In this document: positions 49,893 to 61,199 of the stretch, piece after piece
Numbering within the stretch: the first letter of the stretch is position 1
Layout of the letters: every line of letters starts with the position of its first letter
Assembly: GCF_035594125.1 (NCBI RefSeq)
Contig: NC_087171.1
Coordinates: forward strand, 19,879,767-19,943,766
DNA from: Scylla paramamosain
Taxonomy: Eukaryota > Arthropoda > Malacostraca > Decapoda > Portunidae
Direction: 5' to 3'
Length of the DNA stretch: 64,000 bases
Translations under genes and position numbers: made by a program
Notes under the pieces: generated by a model
Database searches by the model: none
Told to the model about the DNA's origin: nothing
Seen by the model: only the letters and a program-made list of their open reading frames with translations

Positions 49893-50110
49893 GGCTGTAT
49901 TAAGTAACCCTCTGCTCTCACCACATCTATTTTCAAAGGCCACAGAGATGAGTAGCAGGATTCTTCGGAGTGTTTCTCCTGTTAATGATATAGGAATTTT
50001 GTTGATCTGTCATTAGAACCATAGAAACATCCTTAAAACCCGTGTCACTTCAACTGTAGCCTTTTGAAAGTAGTAGAGGTACGGCGCAGGAGTGTTCCAG
50101 GATACAGTCC
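49893..50110 (-). mobile_element. MITE-like element, copy B
   Basis: About 215 bp, starting GGCTGTATTAAGTAACCCTC and ending near CCAGGATACAGTCC. It shares CAAAGGCCACAGAGATGAG, GTTTCTCCTGTTAATGATAT, TAGAACCATAGAAACATC and CACTTCAACTGTAGCCTTT with copy A, in the same orientation. Confidence 0.75.
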
Positions 50111-51039
50111 GTAATCTATAATGGCTGCATCATAAATAACAGAATCAAATACTTCAATTACATCTTAATCATAACAAGAATACCAGACGAGGACGAATTA
50201 TAACCAAAGTCAGGCACAAGTTCAACATATCCTTCTTAAAACAGTTAACTCTACACTGCAGCACCGCCAGCTCCACGCTATCGTAAACACAATCACCCTC
50301 ACGTCCTCAGTCAGAGGCTCTGATATGCGCAGAGAAGTACAAGGAATAATCAGGCAACGAAGAGGTGTCCTATTACTCATGATCCCTTGTCTTCCTCCCT
50401 TACACGTCTTGGAACAGCGCCCTCAAACGTACATGGTTATGGAAAGCTGTCCTGCCTCTCACACAAGCATGTTCAAACTCTGAGCGAACACAGTTGAAGG
50501 AAGAAAAGTCTGGTACTCTAACACCACAATATTGATCGATTGTCTTCAGTTTAAGTTCGTATATCGATGACGGAGAAAATATGATTGAAAAGTGGAATCC
50601 AACATATACATATTGAAAATAAAATAAAAATAAACGAGCTTGATAAGTGTATACCTCTGAGACAACTGCAAGGAGAGTCGCTAGTTTCATTTCTCTTTAA
50701 CGTATGAAAATAATGGAAACATGGAATTCAAAAAGACTTCTAGAAAATAAAAAAAAAACTCTTCAGTATTAGTTGTCACCAGAACGAAAAACTATGAGAC
50801 ACACAACTAATATATCAATCTATTCCAAAAATGGGGGGGGGGAATAACAAAGAAAATTCACAATGACATTAAAAAAAAAAATCTTCAGTTTTAGCTACCT
50901 CTAAATAAAGAATTGGAGCATAAAAAAATCCTTAACTTATCTACTTTTAAATAAAAAATAGGAACATAGAAAAACACCTCAATCTTAACTATTTCTACAA
51001 CTAATCCACTACTAGAAACACGAACTATTACCTCACCAC

Positions 51040-51040
<1 letters not shown>

Positions 51041-51073
<33 letters not shown>
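51041..51073 (+). repeat. (AC)16 microsatellite
   Basis: Lies just past the 3' end of the rhomboid coding region. Confidence 0.97.
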
Positions 51074-51074
<1 letters not shown>

Positions 51075-51109
51075 CCAATACACTAAACCCTACAACATCA
51101 CACCATTAA

Positions 51110-51376
51110 TTAACCTGGCTTCGGCAACCCCCACATCTGCTGGTGCTCCCACTCCTCTCGATCCTCGGCCATAGGGGACCAATCATTCTCTGGGAAGTAC
51201 TCAGGCATGGGCAGCAGTATCTGGAGGAGCACCCCGCACAACATCAGGGCACCGAACAGTCCCAGCGACACCCAGCGGCAGTATTTCTCCCACCTCTCCA
51301 CCTCCAGGTTTCGCAAAACAAGGACGCCCACCAGAACTCCTGCCACGGCCCCGCCAAAGTGCGCCATGTGTCCAGT
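51110..51376 (-). CDS. rhomboid exon 9: catalytic histidine and C-terminus
   Basis: 267 bp including the stop. Acceptor GCCAACTCAG. It encodes TGHMAHFGGAVAGVLVGVLV with catalytic His, one more membrane helix and an acidic tail ending WGLPKPG. Confidence 0.92.
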   Translation of the reverse strand, partial: TGHMAHFGGAVAGVLVGVLVLRNLEVERWEKYCRWVSLGLFGALMLCGVLLQILLPMPEYFPENDWSPMAEDREEWEHQQMWGLPKPG

Positions 51377-51590
51377 CTGAGTTGGCAGGATCAAGAGGAA
51401 AGAAATGAAAGTGGGTGAAGGAAAAATATCGTGTATGGAAAGGGAGGGCCAGGAAATAAAGTTTTATATATTTTTTTCCTATGTTTACCCTTTTCTATAC
51501 AAACTTCATGATAAATTGATGCCGGAAAGGAAAAATATTTATCCGTCACTCAAAATCATCAAGAAAAAGTTAATCTATAAATATAGCAGC

Positions 51591-51639
<49 letters not shown>

Positions 51640-54443
51640 AAGGCTCCTGAGAATATAAGGGCTGCGAGGAGGCTCACCGCTGTGGCTTCCGAGGTGTAGG
51701 TATCCCAGATGGCGTACCCCAAGTCCATGCCCATCACCACCAGGATCATGAGCAGCTGCACGAGCGGGTATTCCATTGATGACCAGTTCTGCAGAGTGTA
51801 CCACGTGACTCACTGGGCTAACGTGTGACTTCTACTGAGTGCCTAACTGAATGCTCTAATCTGACTGCTTTACAACTGCCTGACTAAGGACCGTATTTTG
51901 AAACACTTCTTCACCGCACCTCCACTACTTTCAAAAGGCTCTAATTGAAGTTACACAGGATTATATAGGTGTTTTTACAGGTTAACAAGATTTCTTCATT
52001 ATCAAAATGGAGAAAGTCTTGCGAACCCGACTAATCTTTTCTGTGGCCTTGGAAAATAGTCGTGGTGAAGGAGTGAAACGTTGCTGAATACGTATCTGAA
52101 TGACGAGGTGATATCAGTCGAGAAATGTACTGCCTGACTTATGGAAAAGTACACTAAACCAAATAACACGGTGACTCAATTAATCAATCAGTAATGCAAA
52201 TGTTTTCAATGACGTACAACCTTCCTGCCTTTTCCTTACGGCTCACCGAAGCTCACCAGAATCAAGTTACTAATATGGGCGTACTCCACAGCGTACACGC
52301 CTCCAGACGCCCCGGCCAGGTAGAAGGAGGGCATGTAGAGTGAGTTGGCCAGAGCGCCCGCCGCCACGCCCGCAATGTAGATGAGGATGATGCGCCAACT
52401 GTGCACCATCTCCAGCAACAGACCCAACAGCAGCTGCACCAGGATATTGTTGACCAAGTGCACCCAGCTGAGTAGAAAGTGAGGGAATGCAGAGAGAAAA
52501 TTAAAGCTTAGTATGAATAAATAGAGAAGGAATCAGGCCTTCACGTGGCAGTCTGGGTATAAAATATGCCTATCTATTTCCATCTTTCATCCCCATCCAT
52601 GAATTAATCTGATCTTCTTGACTGGGGTGTGTATGGTGAAGAACATATTAATGCTACTCGGGGCGCGTATGTGTGTGCCGTACCCGGAGTGTATGAGGGC
52701 GTAGGTGATGAAGCGCCAGGCCTGGTAGCGGCGGCGAGGGTTGAACACCAGCGGGGAGTAGGTGGGACACGGCCCGCTGCCTGTGGTGGGGAGCTTCATG
52801 TCCACAGCGTAGATGATGAACGTAATTATCTGTGTGGCGTGAGGAGAGAGAGGGTGAGGGCGAGGGCGAAAAATGGGAGGAGGAAGAAGACGGAGAACGA
52901 ATGGAAGGGAAGACAGAGGAGCAAAAGAGAGAAAGAGGATGGAGCCGAGAATTGTGAGGAGGAAGAGTGGGAACGGAAGGCAAAGAAATAATGAAGGGGA
53001 AGGCAGAGGAGCGAGAGGAGAAAGAGAAATGACAAAAAAGAACGGAAAAGTCAATTCATTAAAAAGAAAACAAATAATAATAATAAGATAGCACCAGAGA
53101 CGCACAGGGGAGGACAAATCGGAGAGAGACGGAATAACAAGGCAAAGAAAATGAAAGGAAAATAACAAAGGAAGAAAATGAAACCCAAATAAACTATAGA
53201 CAAGATAAACGAAGCCGGTGAATGAAGTGGGTAGGTCCATCTGGAGGGTCTGAGTCTAGAGCACCGCAGCACACACCTCAGACAGGGTGATGAGCAGCAT
53301 GAAGAGCGGGGGCGGCCAGCACGAGTACTCCTCAATGTAGCGGCGGTTCTCCAGGGACTTGGCATTGCGAGGCAGGACAGCCAAGGCCCCGCGACGCAGC
53401 ACAGTGGCGCCGCGGAGCTTGGCGTGTTTGACTCTCACCTGTGAAAGGAGGAATGAAAGGAAAGGTACTGTAACTCATTTCTATTTACGATTATTTACGG
53501 TATAGCTTGAGGTACATTCGTGTGGCCCTCCACACGTAGCTAGTTTTCTCTTTGTCTCTATCATCTCTTACCTACTCTATTTCTACGCAGATCAAAATAC
53601 ATAAACATCAAGACACACGATGGTAGAGCAAACAGCATCAGAACTGTTGACCTGTTGGCTATTACGAGGCTTGTATTGACATGTACGCTAAGATCTCGAG
53701 TACTTACAAATCTCAGAAACTCGTCGTACTCAATATATCCGTCTCTGTTGGTGTCTGCTCTTCGAATGGTGGCCTGGCATTTCTCCAGTAGATCAATCAC
53801 TGCTCTGTTCGGGAGGTTGTCCACTGCCTGTGCATTCATAAGCCACTCGCTGAGGCGGGAGGGGTGCACCAGCTCACTGCGGTATGACACGTAGTAAAGC
53901 AGGCAGTCCCGTGCATACTCCCGCGGCAGGATCCAAGTCCATTTGAAGTCTGACGGGCTCGGGGATTCCTTCACGTAGTTCACCAGGTTCTCCCAGGCGC
54001 GGAAGACTACCTGAAGGAGGAGGAGGAGGATTGGTAGTTGATGGATTGGTTTATTTCAAAGCAAATAGTGGAAATCATGATGAGGTGCTGCAGGAACAGG
54101 TGTCAACTGATATGAATCTCGAAACACACTGACTTAAAAACTGATTGGGAGAAAAAACTGACGTACACAATCATGAATCAGACTAGCACGTAAAACAACA
54201 ACAAAAAAATTCATCTCAATAAAGGTAAGCAATAAACACACGTCCCTTTACTAACTAGCTAAACTAAACATTGTCCCTCAAGCTCACTACCACTCAATAA
54301 ACAAGCAATGACGTCCCTCAAGGTAACGTGCGTGCCTCACCTCCTCCTCAGGTTGTGGAGTCAAGTCCTGGATGTCAAGGGCGACCCGTGCCAAGACGCC
54401 GCGCTCCCAAGACCCTTGTTGCAGCTCATTTTCATACTGCAGT

Positions 54444-54523
<80 letters not shown>

Positions 54524-55146
54524 TATAGTGTAGTGCAGTAAAATCAACAAGTCTAGTAAGGAGTTGATGGTTATTACTATTTAAATTCACTATTAGAAAA
54601 AAAACAAAAAAACAAAGGAATAATCTGTTTAGCGTTTCCATCTCCTACTTACATAATCTTTAAACTCGCCATATTCCACGTAGCCTTTGCCTGTCCTGTC
54701 CACGGCCTGCAACACCTGCACGGCCTTGGGTATCGCCTGGTGGTTGTTGGCGGTACAGCGGATTCTGTTCTGGAAGTTTTCAAGGTTGACTTTGCCGCGA
54801 CCTTCATCCAGGCGGTACCACACATCGCGCCAGTCACTGAAACCCTCCACGCTCTTCGGCGGCTGCAGCGGCGGGGGGCGGGGCGCGTTTACGATGTAAG
54901 AGGAACATTAGTTGGAAATGATGCTAGAAGCTCGGCAATAACAGAAAAAAACTGTTTCTACAATACTATTGTTGCTGCTTTTTTTCTGTAAGAGGGGCAC
55001 TGGTCTAGGACAACAAAAAGAACGGAAAGAAAAAAAAAATAGGCCGACTGAGGTGCCAGTCCCGAAATAAAGGTGAAAAACAATAGTTCAGAATTGGAGG
55101 ATAGTGCCTTCAAACCTCACTCTTCGAACTACTACATCTACTACAT

Positions 55147-55178
<32 letters not shown>

Positions 55179-55298
55179 GCATAATTATTACTAGAGATTA
55201 AAAATTAGGCGAGTAATGTCCTGTGCATTTGTCGTGGTGACATATGCATGACAGTGACACCTCACGTTCATGAATCACAGATACTTCATGTCTCCAAA

Positions 55299-55335
<37 letters not shown>

Positions 55336-55827
55336 ATTTACATTGTCTTTTCCTACCATAGACTAGACCAATTATCTACTGCATTTCCTATTTCCTGTCC
55401 ATACGATAGTAATAAAAACTGAGAGAGAGCCCCTACGTGTTTACCGCCTAGCTGATAAAAAGAAGACACAGCACACCAAGAATATCTAAAGGCATAAATG
55501 AAATTAACCTCACTTTAAGAGAAATAAACTGAATCAATCGGAAAAATGGTAATACATTTATGTTCCTCTAACTTGAGAAAGCTTAGTATGCCGAGTTTAT
55601 AATCATACACTACTGAACACACATACACACACACATCAGTAAGACAAAGAAACAAATGTGCTTTCGCGTCTATGTGTCATAAAGAATCAACACATCACAG
55701 CTGGAGGAAAAAGAGACAGTCAGCAAAATGAAACTTTCGAGTCTGGCATCAATCACAAGAATCTACATCAATTAGATTAGAAATTAACTTTAATCTTCAG
55801 AACCCCCAGCCAATTTTTAAGATATCT

Positions 55828-55918
<91 letters not shown>

Positions 55919-55987
55919 TTATAGACTCACCTTACTTTCCTTTTCCTCCATTGGTATCAGTGGTATTTCCTCCTCCGCACTAGTCAT
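51110..55987 (-). CDS. EF-hand rhomboid intramembrane protease (RHBDL3/Rho-4 type), 9 coding exons
   Basis: Exons, all GT-AG and in frame: 55987-55931, 54862-54653, 54436-54341, 54010-53708, 53438-53277, 52829-52684, 52467-52257, 51788-51678, 51376-51110. The product is 520 residues. Rhomboids cut type I membrane proteins, such as EGF-like ligands, inside the bilayer with a Ser-His dyad. Here the serine is S379 in GASGG (preceded by YLAGA) and the histidine H438 in GHMAHFGGAVAG; the HLVNN motif (about 328-332) supplies the conserved Asn, and family features CWPPPLFMLL and AWRFITYALIHSG are present. The cytosolic N-terminus carries an EF-hand-like DRTGKGYVEYGE (74-85, degenerate) and a canonical calcium loop DTNRDGYIEYDE (207-218). 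That architecture places it with RHBDL3 and Drosophila Rho-4, consistent with calcium regulation. The C-terminus is acidic. It is longer than the ~400-residue relatives because of the N-terminal exons. Localisation is inferred as plasma membrane or secretory pathway. Confidence 0.92.
51594..51636 (+). repeat. (AG)21 microsatellite in rhomboid intron 8
   Basis: Lies about 41 bp into the intron after exon 8; reads (CT)n in the transcript. Confidence 0.98.
51678..51788 (-). CDS. rhomboid exon 8
   Basis: 111 bp, phase 0. Acceptor GTTCTGCAG... reads CTCTGCAG on the minus strand; donor ACAGCG|GTGAGC. It encodes NWSSMEYPLVQLLMILVVMG and the helix leading to the catalytic histidine. Confidence 0.9.
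51887..52092 (+). mobile_element. MITE-like element, copy C, in rhomboid intron 7
   Basis: About 205 bp, starting AGGACCGTATTTTGAAACAC and ending GTTGCTGAATACG, so the termini are imperfect inverted repeats. The internal sequence is in the opposite orientation to copies A and B (CAAAAGGCTCTAATTGAAGT, GGTTAACAAGATTTCT, TTTCTGTGGCCTT). Confidence 0.8.
52257..52467 (-). CDS. rhomboid exon 7: catalytic serine exon
   Basis: 211 bp. Acceptor CTACTCAG, donor ATTCTG|GTGAGC. It holds WVHLVNNILVQLLLG and the nucleophile motif GASGGVYA. The next residues VEYAHISN differ from the more usual small hydrophobic run in this helix. Confidence 0.92.
52684..52829 (-). CDS. rhomboid exon 6: L1 loop region
   Basis: 146 bp, ending in phase 2 at ACTCCGG|GTACGG. 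It encodes IITFIIYAVDMKLPTTGSG and later RRRYQAWRFITYALIHSG. Confidence 0.9.
52850..53250 (-). other. purine-rich intron (rhomboid intron 5)
   Basis: The plus strand is strongly A/G-rich (GAGGAAGAAGACGG and similar), so the transcript is C/T-rich. The hydrophobic Phe/Leu/Ser open frame covering it is a translated pyrimidine tract; only its end belongs to an exon. Confidence 0.7.
53277..53438 (-). CDS. rhomboid exon 5: start of first membrane helix
   Basis: 162 bp, phase 0. Acceptor CTTTCACAG, donor TCTGAG|GTGTGT. It encodes a basic juxtamembrane region and SCWPPPLFMLLITLSE, the conserved opening of the rhomboid core. Confidence 0.9.
53708..54010 (-). CDS. rhomboid exon 4: second, canonical EF-hand
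   Basis: 303 bp, phase 0. Acceptor CTCCTTCAG, donor AGATTT|GTAAGT. It begins VVFRAWENLVNYVKESPSP and ends with ADTNRDGYIEYDEFLRF, a complete 12-residue calcium loop. Confidence 0.9.
54341..54436 (-). CDS. rhomboid exon 3 (linker)
   Basis: 96 bp, phase 0 at both ends. Acceptor TTAACTGCAG, donor GAGGAG|GTGAGG. It encodes YENELQQGSWERGVLARVAL and onward to an acidic PQPEEE; no domain was recognised. It could be skipped without frame change. Confidence 0.75.
54448..54520 (+). repeat. (GA)36 microsatellite at a splice acceptor
   Basis: In transcript sense it is (CT)36, ending about 11 nt before the AG of rhomboid exon 3, where it occupies the polypyrimidine tract position. Confidence 0.97.
54653..54862 (-). 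CDS. rhomboid exon 2: first EF-hand module
   Basis: 210 bp, phase 0 at both ends. Acceptor CCGCTGCAG, donor GATTAT|GTAAGT. It contains GFSDWRDVWYRLDEGRGK and the loop DRTGKGYVEYGE, which keeps D1, G6 and E12 but has T and K where calcium ligands are usual. Confidence 0.88.
55129..55333 (+). repeat. (CTA)n and (GT)n microsatellites in rhomboid intron 1
   Basis: CTA-rich array at 55129-55179 and (GT)15 at 55303-55333. Confidence 0.95.
55831..55914 (+). repeat. (GA)42 microsatellite in rhomboid intron 1
   Basis: Starts only 16 bp after the exon 1 donor in the transcript direction (reads (CT)n). Confidence 0.98.
55931..55987 (-). CDS. rhomboid exon 1 (start)
   Basis: GGAGGATGACTAGTGCGG gives the start; 19 codons, MTSAEEEIPLIPMEEKESK, end at the donor AGTAAG|GTGAGT. 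The acidic leader has no signal peptide, fitting a cytosolic N-terminus. Confidence 0.8.
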
Positions 55988-55999
55988 CCTCCTTTGTTA

Positions 56000-56980
56000 C
56001 TTATCTCGCTTAATAATCATGGAATCACAAAAAAAAAAAGGCACATTATAATGGTGTCAGTATTGGTAAATTTGGAAAAAGATGGTAACTATATGAAGAA
56101 GAAGAAGAAGAAGAAGAAGAAGAAGAAGAAAAAGAAGAAGAAGATTGATAGTTATATAAATTTACGATGATATCAGTTTGTTTTTCTTAGATTTGTACTT
56201 TTCCGTTTTCTTTTAGTGTCCGTTTCACAGTATCTTCATTTTGTCTCTTTTTTTTTTCCCTCCCTTAATCTAATTTCACGCATCACGGAATTTTAAATGC
56301 ATGTAGCTGAAATGTTATGTAGGTAATTACAGAATATAGTCGTGTGATGACAAGTTTTTCCCTGATTTTTTTTTTTACCATGAAAGAAAATAAATATACA
56401 TAACGCAACTGGTTATTCAATGAACACTACGAAATGCCACATGAATCTGACACACACACACACACACACACACACACATTTGAAAAAGGGTGCTTATCAA
56501 CTACAAAACAATGCTCGTCTATCATTATTCTCAGTATTCCCGGCACAATATTCACATAAGCTTCAGTTTTTTGCCATGCGATGTATATGTACTCTTTTCG
56601 GAATGACTGAACGAGAAGCACCGCTCCCTGTTGCCCTTATTGACTCTCAGAAGAGGAGGAGGAAGCCTTGCGTGGCGTACTGCAGACAAAGTGATTGGTG
56701 GTGGCCGCGAGGGACTTGGCTGGTCACTGCAAACGGACCCAAACAAACGACACGTTACCCGCGCCGCGTCCTCTGCGTCCCACCTTGAGTGTGATGGACA
56801 GCCGACATGACTCACTCGTAAACGCATCGCAGACATCTACTATCGATCTAACGTACCGAAATAGCCAGAGTTTAAACCATCTCGCCGTCTTCACTACATG
56901 TGGCTAATGATTGTTCACCCCATCACATACCTAGAAGAACGAGAAGGAATAAGAGACAAATTAATTACCTGATATAGTCT
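56000..56980. other. region upstream of the rhomboid start; candidate promoter
   Basis: Contains (GAA)n at 56095-56144, (AC)n at 56450-56478, and a GC-richer patch at 56640-56790 with a CCAAT box on the minus strand (ATTGG at 56694) that could be the rhomboid promoter. No other gene was recognised. Confidence 0.35.
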
Positions 56981-56984
56981 CTGT

Positions 56985-57140
56985 AAGGCGTTGAATTGTG
57001 AAACGCTTCTGCGCCGCACCTCCGCATCTTTCAAAAGCCTCTAGTTTAAGTGACGCTGGGGTTTAAGTGTGTTTTTAACGATTCTACTGACAGATTAACG
57101 AGATTTCTACGTTATTAACAGGAAAAAAACATCCTAGCTT
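56985..57140 (+). mobile_element. MITE-like element, copy D (3'-truncated)
   Basis: Starts AAGGCGTTGAATTGTGAAAC, then GCCGCACCTCCGCATCTTTC, AAAAGCCTCTAGTTTAAGTG and CAGATTAACGAGATTTCTAC as in copy E, but stops after CATCCTAGCTTGTG without the second terminus. Confidence 0.7.
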
Positions 57141-57221
57141 GTGTTCCATCCTTCTGCACCACAATGGCGAACTCAAACGGACCTACAATAATAATAACCA
57201 CCACCATGAGTCATTTCCGCC

Positions 57222-57222
<1 letters not shown>

Positions 57223-57264
<42 letters not shown>
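57223..57264 (+). repeat. (AC)21 microsatellite
   Basis: Lies between repeat copies D and E. Confidence 0.98.
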
Positions 57265-57265
<1 letters not shown>

Positions 57266-57421
57266 ACGGAAATAGCAGGCTGTACACATTGAACCCTGTC
57301 ATGAGAGGGTTTAGTTTCAAGGTTCAATCGTGGCTTTTCGTGGACATAATTCTGGTCTGGTTTGCTATCCGATGCCTTCCTCTGCACGTCATTAGGCTTC
57401 TTCGTTCCATCTGGACATAAA

Positions 57422-57638
57422 GCCATGTTCTGAAAGTCATGGGCCGCATCTCCACTACTTTCAAAAGGCTCTGGTTGAAGCTATGCGAGTTTTTAATGAT
57501 ATTTTTATAGTTCTAATGGCAGATTAACGCGATTTCTACATTATTTATAGGAGAAACGCTCTTGAGAATCCTGCTAATCATTTCTGTGGCCCTTAAGATT
57601 AGTCGTGGTGAGAGAACAAAACGTTTCTGAACACGGGG
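57422..57638 (+). mobile_element. MITE-like element, copy E
   Basis: About 215 bp, from GCCATGTTCTGAAAG to AAACGTTTCTGAACACGGGG, with inverted termini. It shares CTCCACTACTTTCAAAAGGC, GGCAGATTAACGCGATTTCT and CATTTCTGTGGCC with copy C. Confidence 0.8.
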
Positions 57639-57639
57639 C

Positions 57640-60260
57640 ACGTGAAGACGGGCAGGAAACATTGCCTTGACACAGGAAGAGGAAAACAATAATATAACTT
57701 TAAGCTCATTACGTCACAGCTCAACATTTTAAGTTCAAGACATCTTTTCATAATTTGAAACTATAAATTCTGATGTAAATGCTGAGTCTTACTTTTTGTT
57801 CTTTATCCTATCATTATCAGCTGTCGTATCAGTCCCTTAGTGTCGCGCCGATAAATTATTTTCACAACTGTTATTTACTTATCATTATTACGACGCCTCG
57901 CCGCCAAGCTATACAGGACGTTTGGGTTAAACTGAATATATGAAGACTAGTGGTTGGGAAGTGATTCCCTTCAAGCGCTGGCAAATAATTCAAACTAGAA
58001 AGTTGATGAGTGGAAAGTTTAAATTGCTCAAGATTATCTCATACTAAACTGATAAATATGATATGTTTATCCGCACATTCTGTCTCCTTAACAAGTTAAT
58101 TAGGAAAGTGAAAAATCTTCTCAATACGAATGTACATAAAAAAAACAAAAATTTCGTTAGATTAATTTCATTCTGATGTTTAAGAATCCAGCGCGTCAAA
58201 TACTCTTTCTCTGTCTTTTATAGCATGCAATTCTCAAGCAAATCTTTAGTGTTCTACAACAGGAACTTATGCAATTATTCTATCTTTAGTACTCAGTTTA
58301 TCACAGTGCATCAGCCCATATAATGACATCGCTATTGTCTCTCTATAAGTCGTGTGTGATGACAATGAACTTAACCGCACTGTAGGAAACTCGAGACCCT
58401 TGCTTCAGTGACTCAAGGGACCACCAATAAGCAAATTCCGGGGAGCAAGTTGTCATATCTCCCTTCACGGCGACTAGCGATCCTGATAACAAGAGAATTC
58501 GACGAACCGCGGCGACTGAGGAGAGGCGTGGGCCGGGAAAGGCGATACAACGAGCAGGTGATCCACTTCTGCAGACGACAAAGATTCCAGACTTAGAATT
58601 AAAACCCTTGATTAACTATACTCTTGTAATATTCGAATAATATTGGGTGATCTTACTGAGCGAAAAAATAAAGCAAATGCGTTTTAATCATTCGATCACT
58701 GCTTCTGGTGTCAGGTTATTTTTTGAATTGTACTATAAGCTTGCACCAGATATTGTTGTTAAGACTGAGGGAAAAAAATAGCAGTAATTTCCTCTGATAA
58801 TGAAGTGTTTAATGTTTATATTGTTTTTTTGTAGTCCCGGTTAAAGCCACTCATAATTATACTGATTTTGTACTCGCTGTTGCCTGTCATTCTCAAAATA
58901 TTTCCTCTTATTAAATATTACGAGTATGTTCGGTACTTTAACAGGAACCATGGCAATTTTTACCGTCACTTTTGTTTCATGTTGCAGAAATACTCACAGC
59001 AGAAACCATCTTATGAGCACTTAACTGGTCACTGTTGTTGCTCGAGTGTTCGAAAGACGAGAGTGAAAATGTTTCCTTCTTCAAGAATAAATTTGTCTTT
59101 TTGTTAATGACAATATATTTAAGATATGGACGAGAAAGCACATTTGCGTACTGTGTGTGTGTGTGTGTGTCATCACCACATTTTCGACAATGTTTTTGAA
59201 TGGATGTTCTCAGGCACACGACAATTCCGTCCCGTTCTCACTTACCAAGCTTGACTGAGTCCTCATGACCATTGCAACACTTCTCAGGCGCAAGGCATCA
59301 CTGTTTCTCGCCCATCTCAATGAATGAACACCTGGAAACTATTGTATGTACGTCAAAGACACACACTATATTGACAGCTTCACCTATCGCGTTCACACTG
59401 AGCACTCTACACGTCTTTCTTCCTCAGTTTCTCCCAAGCAGCGATTCATTTGTAATGCTTGTGAGGAATGAAGTGGAGGGTGTAGTGTTCAGATACCACC
59501 GGTTTACCTCCTCCCCTCCTCGCTTCCTCCAATCTTGTGTGTTTTTCGTCGCCAGCACGACTGAGTGAAGAAGTGCATGCACAGGAAATGAGGAAAAAAG
59601 ACGGTAGGGTAAACGCTTCACGCACGCAACACTACACACACATCTCTCTTGGCCACTACGATCACAACATGAAACTTTTAGAACGTGGCTCTGGACACCT
59701 CGGGCTCTCTCTCTGCCTCCCTCCCGCTCGTGAGGTTTTCACCGACACCTGGAGATAAGATTACGATAAAAGATAGACGTTATCACAGCAAGAATATTAC
59801 CCACGTAGGTCTGTGACATAAGGAAGAGGTGGGCGATGCGGACATGAAAGTACGATAAGTGTAAGCAGGGATCACAAGGAATGCAAGCCTGTATGGGTAG
59901 TAGGCTTTCATATGTTCCAGTATGTACAGTAGCTTTTATGCTCAAGGAATATTAACTCTGACAGCTATGGCATCTTCTCAAGCTTAACATATTGGTCTGG
60001 AGTGAGTCTGACACACACCGCAGACAACAGATTGAGTGATGGAGTACCTCATTCCTCAGGATTCTTCAGCACATTCACTACAATCGTCAAGGGTCACGCA
60101 AATGAAGCAACTAGTGTCACACCGTCACCAGCAGTCACGGTTGAAGACTGCTGCTTCATTACTATCATGAGGAGCTGCGAGTCTCAGCGTCATTCAGCAC
60201 TGCAATAAGTTTTCTTCTTGACAAGAATCTCACGCATCAAATACCTAGCAATTACACAAT
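57640..60260. other. intergenic, nothing recognised
   Basis: Open frames are short and without domains. A short (GT)9 array is at 59152-59170. Confidence 0.5.
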
Positions 60261-60270
60261 CTCAGTTCCT

Positions 60271-60403
<133 letters not shown>

Positions 60404-60667
60404 AATAAATAAAATAAACACCAATAGCATTTCCTTAAGTTTCATTTATTTCACGAAGTATTCCTGTTGTTGCAGTGTTGCATGATAATATTTTGACTCT
60501 GCTTGTTCCGGAAGTAAAAGGCAATTCACGATAATTAAGCGAGTGTCCTTGAGCCACGCTGAGCAGGACGGTCCCCGCGGTGCAGCGCGGCGAGGAGCCC
60601 CGCGCTGGCGATGACATTTGTACAATGCATGGGAGTGGAGATGGAAGCTGATTAACAGGGTTCTTCT

Positions 60668-61194
<527 letters not shown>

Positions 61195-61199
61195 TGAAA

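Larger units (their letters stand above)
45480..51000. other. intergenic, no protein gene recognised
   Basis: Outside the listed repeats, only short open frames without domains are present. Additional arrays are (TAG)n(AGG)n at 47821-47877 and (AC)15 at 48044-48073. The region between NLR-like and rhomboid genes could hold unrecognised 5' exons or regulatory DNA of the former. Confidence 0.5.

Noticed and set aside
52587..53240. 217-codon hydrophobic minus-strand frame resembling a multi-pass membrane protein
   Set aside because: Mostly a C/T-rich intron; only the last part, up to the donor at 52684, is a true rhomboid exon.
60540..60660. Short GC-rich minus-strand frame (NVIASAGLLAALHRGDRP...)
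   Set aside because: About 30 codons with no splice sites or homology I can recognise; probably a GC-rich patch only.
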